From Lentisphaerota bacterium (GTDB lineage Bacteria > Verrucomicrobiota > Lentisphaeria > Oligosphaerales > Oligosphaeraceae), in the NCBI GenBank assembly GCA_012800565.1, contig JAAZIZ010000280.1, positions 1 to 8,477 of the forward strand: 8,477 bases of DNA, read 5' to 3'. The translations under genes were made by a program, and so were the position numbers. How positions within the stretch are numbered: position 1 is the first letter of the stretch; each line of letters opens with the position of its first letter. Of the stretch, positions 6,135 to 8,477 are shown one piece after another. The notes beneath the pieces are model-generated. The model had not been told where the DNA came from. It ran no database searches and was given only the letters and a program-made list of their open reading frames with translations.

Positions 6135-7355
6135 TCAACCGTTGCCGATTATTTGCAGTCCTTTCAGGACTTTGCCAACACTGGGGTAATCTCGGAACAG
6201 GAATCCGTATTTTTGGAACCAAGTACTGTTCTGCAGCTGCAGCTCAAGCTCCTGGTCGCGCAACAATGCCCGGTCCACCCCCAGCAGGATTGTGTTGCCG
6301 GGGTGCGCTTCCAGCCAGCGCAGACGCCGGGGCAGGGAACTGCAATGCCAGCGGTGAAATAATTCCAGGTGCACGATTTTGCCGGCCGCATTTGCAAAGC
6401 TGCAGTCAGGGAAAATAATCTCGTTTCCCTCGCCAGGCAGGAACTGCGGGCAGTCGATAATCTTCCAGTCCTGGACTGTGTCGGCGAAATGCTTCTCGAA
6501 GAGCTGAATCTCTTCGGGGATGTATGCTCCGAAATGATGATATCCGACCAGGCCGCTGCTTTGGTCAAGTTGCAGCAGCGCAGTCTTGTCTTTCCAGAGT
6601 ACCTCAGCTTGCATCTGCCAGCGGGGCAGGGCGCAGACGGCGGGGAAAAAGGAAGCCAGCTGCAGGCCGTAACTGCGTGCATTCTGGAAAATGCTGGTGG
6701 GGCCGTCAATCTGCAGGCGCAGAACGGTACTGTCACTGCCATCCCGCTGGATGCGGCAAAGCAGCCGGAAAAAACGCAGGTACCGGCACATTCGCCGCAG
6801 CTTGGCCGGTTCGGGCGAGGACAAGGTCAACTCCAGGCTGCCGGCACTCAGGAGCAGAGACTGCACCAGGGCGAGGTTGTAGCGCTCCAGCAACTGCCGC
6901 GCTGACAAATCTTTGAATGAGAGCAGGGTGTCGTGGTCGGGATGATCGCAGTACAAGCCGTTGTCACCGAACAACGGATGTTCCGCCCCGACAGCCTGTC
7001 GCAGGGCTTCCCGGAAGGCCTCAGGGCTGGCCCAGGTGCGCTCCTGCCATAAACGCGCCGAGGCCGTCAGGATTTTCTGCCGCTCAGCGGGATAATCCAG
7101 GTCGGCAGGAGCGCTGAATTCGCAACGGTCGAGAAGCAGCTTGCGCAGTCCTTTGCCCAAGGCCAGGGGAGTGCATTCCGACAGCAGCGGATTCAGGATA
7201 TTCTCCAATTCAGATTGCGGCTGCCCCAGTCCCTGCCGGAAGACCGCCAGGAGCTCTTCAGCTAAAGACAGCAGTTCCGGCTGGTCGCCGGCGATGAAGC
7301 AGGGATACAGCTTATTGGCCCTGCTGCGGCAGAGAATCAGGTCTTTCGTAAGCAC
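6135..7355 (-). CDS. DUF790 family protein, Bax1-like XPB-associated nuclease
   Basis: A 406-residue homologue of archaeal Bax1, the nuclease that binds XPB helicase and cuts DNA in a repair-like reaction. A GTG start at 7355 is chosen because GGAG lies 8 bases upstream and the protein then opens LTKDLILCRSRANKLYP, matching the family N-terminus; the ATG at 7382 lacks a ribosome site. Family landmarks are LLERYNLALVQ (about 154-164) and IDGPTSIFQNARSYGLQLA (about 216-234). The C-terminal part has a PD-(D/E)xK-like core: D317 in FPD and E331 in HLELFH. The segment after the Glu reads LFHRWHCSSLPRRL, where I recall an IVGFWTPEYL-type motif in relatives; R343/R344 occupy the place of a conserved Lys. 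Its start overlaps the helicase gene by 44 bases in another frame, implying coupled translation. Family and pairing are strong; nuclease activity is inferred. Confidence 0.85.
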   Translation of the reverse strand: MLTKDLILCRSRANKLYPCFIAGDQPELLSLAEELLAVFRQGLGQPQSELENILNPLLSECTPLALGKGLRKLLLDRCEFSAPADLDYPAERQKILTASARLWQERTWASPEAFREALRQAVGAEHPLFGDNGLYCDHPDHDTLLSFKDLSARQLLERYNLALVQSLLLSAGSLELTLSSPEPAKLRRMCRYLRFFRLLCRIQRDGSDSTVLRLQIDGPTSIFQNARSYGLQLASFFPAVCALPRWQMQAEVLWKDKTALLQLDQSSGLVGYHHFGAYIPEEIQLFEKHFADTVQDWKIIDCPQFLPGEGNEIIFPDCSFANAAGKIVHLELFHRWHCSSLPRRLRWLEAHPGNTILLGVDRALLRDQELELQLQNSTWFQKYGFLFRDYPSVGKVLKGLQIIGNG

Positions 7356-8477
7356 GGTGTTGTCTCCGGCGTTCGCTGACATATCGTTCGCTGGTGCCAG
7401 TGCTGACCAGCTCATAGAGGACGGCAGTTTTGTTCGGAGCCGGGCGCAGGATGCGCCCGAGACGCTGCACATGTTCACGGGTGCTGCCGCTGCCCGAGAC
7501 CACGATGCCGATATTGGCCTCCGGGACATCTACGCCCTCGTTCAGTACTTTGCTGGTCACCAGGATGGGGTAGTCGCCCCGCCGGAAAGCGCTCAGCATA
7601 TCGCGGCGTTCATTGACTTTGCTGTGGTGGGTCAGCACCGGCAAAAAGAATTGCTCGCCGATTTTATAGGCGGTATGGTTGTCGGCGGTGAAAATCAGCA
7701 CTCGTGCGCCGCGATGATACTGCAGCAACTCCCAGATTTTACGCAGCTTGGCCCGCCCCGAACGGGCGATCTGGCGTTGGGTGAAGTAGGCTTTCAGGGC
7801 GGTGCGGCCATCGGCATTCCGGGCGCAGGCACGCAGGAACATTCCCCAGCCCTGCCGGGCATTCAGGCGAATGCGGTTTTGGAGCAGGAACTGCAGATAG
7901 ATATTGCGGTGGTAGTCGTACTGTTGCTGTTCGTCTTCATCCAGTTCAACCGGGATAGTTTCAGTCTGGTAGGGTGCCAGTACCTTGCCCTCCAATTCGT
8001 CAATCTCACGCCGGTAGCAGATTCCGCCCAGCAGTTCAAGCAGGGGATTGTCTTCACCGGGTGCCGCTTCGGCCGGGGTAGCGGTCAGCCCCAGGCGGAA
8101 AGGCGCGAGACAGAGTCGGGCCAATTGGCGATAGACTGCGCCGGTGAGATGATGGCATTCATCGACTACCAGCAGTCCGAAACGGTCGCCGATGAATTCC
8201 ATCCGCAAGACTGCCGAGTCGTAAGTACTGACAGTAATCTCCTCCAGCTGCTGACTGCCGCCGCCCAGTATCCCAATCGGGCAGGCGAAAGTGCGCTCAA
8301 GCTGCTCCGCCCACTGAGCCAGCAAGTCAAGAGTGGGCACCACCACCAGAGTCGAACGCGAGCATTGCCGGATGGCCTGCGCGGCTAAAAAGGATTTGCC
8401 GGTGCCGGTGGGCAGCACTACCACCCCTCGCCGGCCCACTTGCCGCCAACGTTGCAGCGCCTCAAGCTGGTAGGAAC
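7312..8477 (-). CDS. XPB-like superfamily 2 DNA helicase (5' end outside the window)
   Basis: The visible 387 residues hold both RecA-like domains of an ATP-dependent 3'-5' helicase of the XPB/Rad25 type. The frame stays open to the window edge, reading SYQLEALQRWRQ before GRRGVVVLP; YQ is the usual start of the helicase core, so any N-terminal domain lies beyond the window. In visible numbering the motifs are: I, PTGTGKS (22-28); Ia, VVVPTLDLLAQW; II, DECHH (105-109); III, GLTATP (about 129-134); then, in the second domain, VLIFTADN, VTSKVLNEGVDVPEA and motif VI, QRLGRILRP (337-345). The RED motif that follows motif III in archaeal and eukaryotic XPB is not clear here. The gene ends in TAA at 7312, inside the Bax1-like gene, so the two form an operon. 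The XPB label rests on the core sequence plus the Bax1 partner; another SF2 repair helicase remains possible. Truncation is due to the window only. Confidence 0.85.
   Translation of the reverse strand, partial: SYQLEALQRWRQVGRRGVVVLPTGTGKSFLAAQAIRQCSRSTLVVVPTLDLLAQWAEQLERTFACPIGILGGGSQQLEEITVSTYDSAVLRMEFIGDRFGLLVVDECHHLTGAVYRQLARLCLAPFRLGLTATPAEAAPGEDNPLLELLGGICYRREIDELEGKVLAPYQTETIPVELDEDEQQQYDYHRNIYLQFLLQNRIRLNARQGWGMFLRACARNADGRTALKAYFTQRQIARSGRAKLRKIWELLQYHRGARVLIFTADNHTAYKIGEQFFLPVLTHHSKVNERRDMLSAFRRGDYPILVTSKVLNEGVDVPEANIGIVVSGSGSTREHVQRLGRILRPAPNKTAVLYELVSTGTSERYVSERRRQHRAYERPDSLPQQGQ
7364..7367 (-). promoter_or_regulatory. Ribosome binding site that sets the GTG start of the Bax1-like gene
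   Basis: GGAG on the minus strand is 8 bases before the GTG at 7355, inside the coding sequence of the helicase gene. It favours GTG over the upstream in-frame ATG at 7382, which has no such site. Confidence 0.6.

Noticed and set aside
6369..6916. Plus-strand open frames opposite the Bax1-like gene
   Set aside because: They are antisense to a gene with clear DUF790 landmarks and show no ribosome site or family resemblance.
7141..8388. Plus-strand open frame of 415 codons over the helicase gene
   Set aside because: It lies opposite the helicase and nuclease genes, whose motifs are unmistakable. Its protein has no recognisable family features, and such long antisense frames are expected in GC-rich DNA.

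Overview
The window looks like chromosomal DNA from a Gram-negative bacterium of the Planctomycetota–Verrucomicrobiota–Lentisphaerota group, most likely a member of Lentisphaerota (Victivallis-like). That placement is inferred from three things: a stand-alone prepilin-like protein of the kind those genomes carry in large numbers, a glutamine synthetase of the ~500-residue type typical of Bacteroidota/Lentisphaerota, and a Gfo/Idh/MocA oxidoreductase beside the prepilin. It was not confirmed by any search.

Layout, left to right. A 177-base leader holds an inverted repeat and a weak promoter-like element and precedes a glutamine synthetase (178-1683, +). Convergent with it is a two-gene minus-strand operon: a CpXC zinc-finger protein (3235-2516) whose end overlaps by 8 bases the start of a PHP-family histidinol-phosphatase (2523-1708). 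A divergent intergenic region (3236-3395) carries an extended -10 element (TGCTATAAT, minus strand) and separates that operon from a ten-helix EamA/DMT transporter (3396-4280, +). Then follow a prepilin-like secreted or surface protein (4357-5043, +) and an NAD(P)-dependent Gfo/Idh/MocA oxidoreductase (5132-6112, +).

The right end is a convergent minus-strand operon: an XPB-like superfamily 2 helicase, cut by the window edge (8477-7312), overlapping by 44 bases a DUF790/Bax1-type nuclease (7355-6135). In archaea, XPB and Bax1 form a helicase-nuclease pair implicated in nucleotide excision repair. This bacterial version is the most interesting content of the window, because the predicted nuclease core departs from the motif I remember for the family.

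The left part is mainly nitrogen/amino-acid metabolism, the middle is transport, surface protein and sugar-type redox, and the right part is DNA repair. I saw no rRNA, tRNA, CRISPR array, insertion sequence or phage gene. Apart from the helicase at the right edge, all genes appear intact. No gap between genes exceeds 300 bases.
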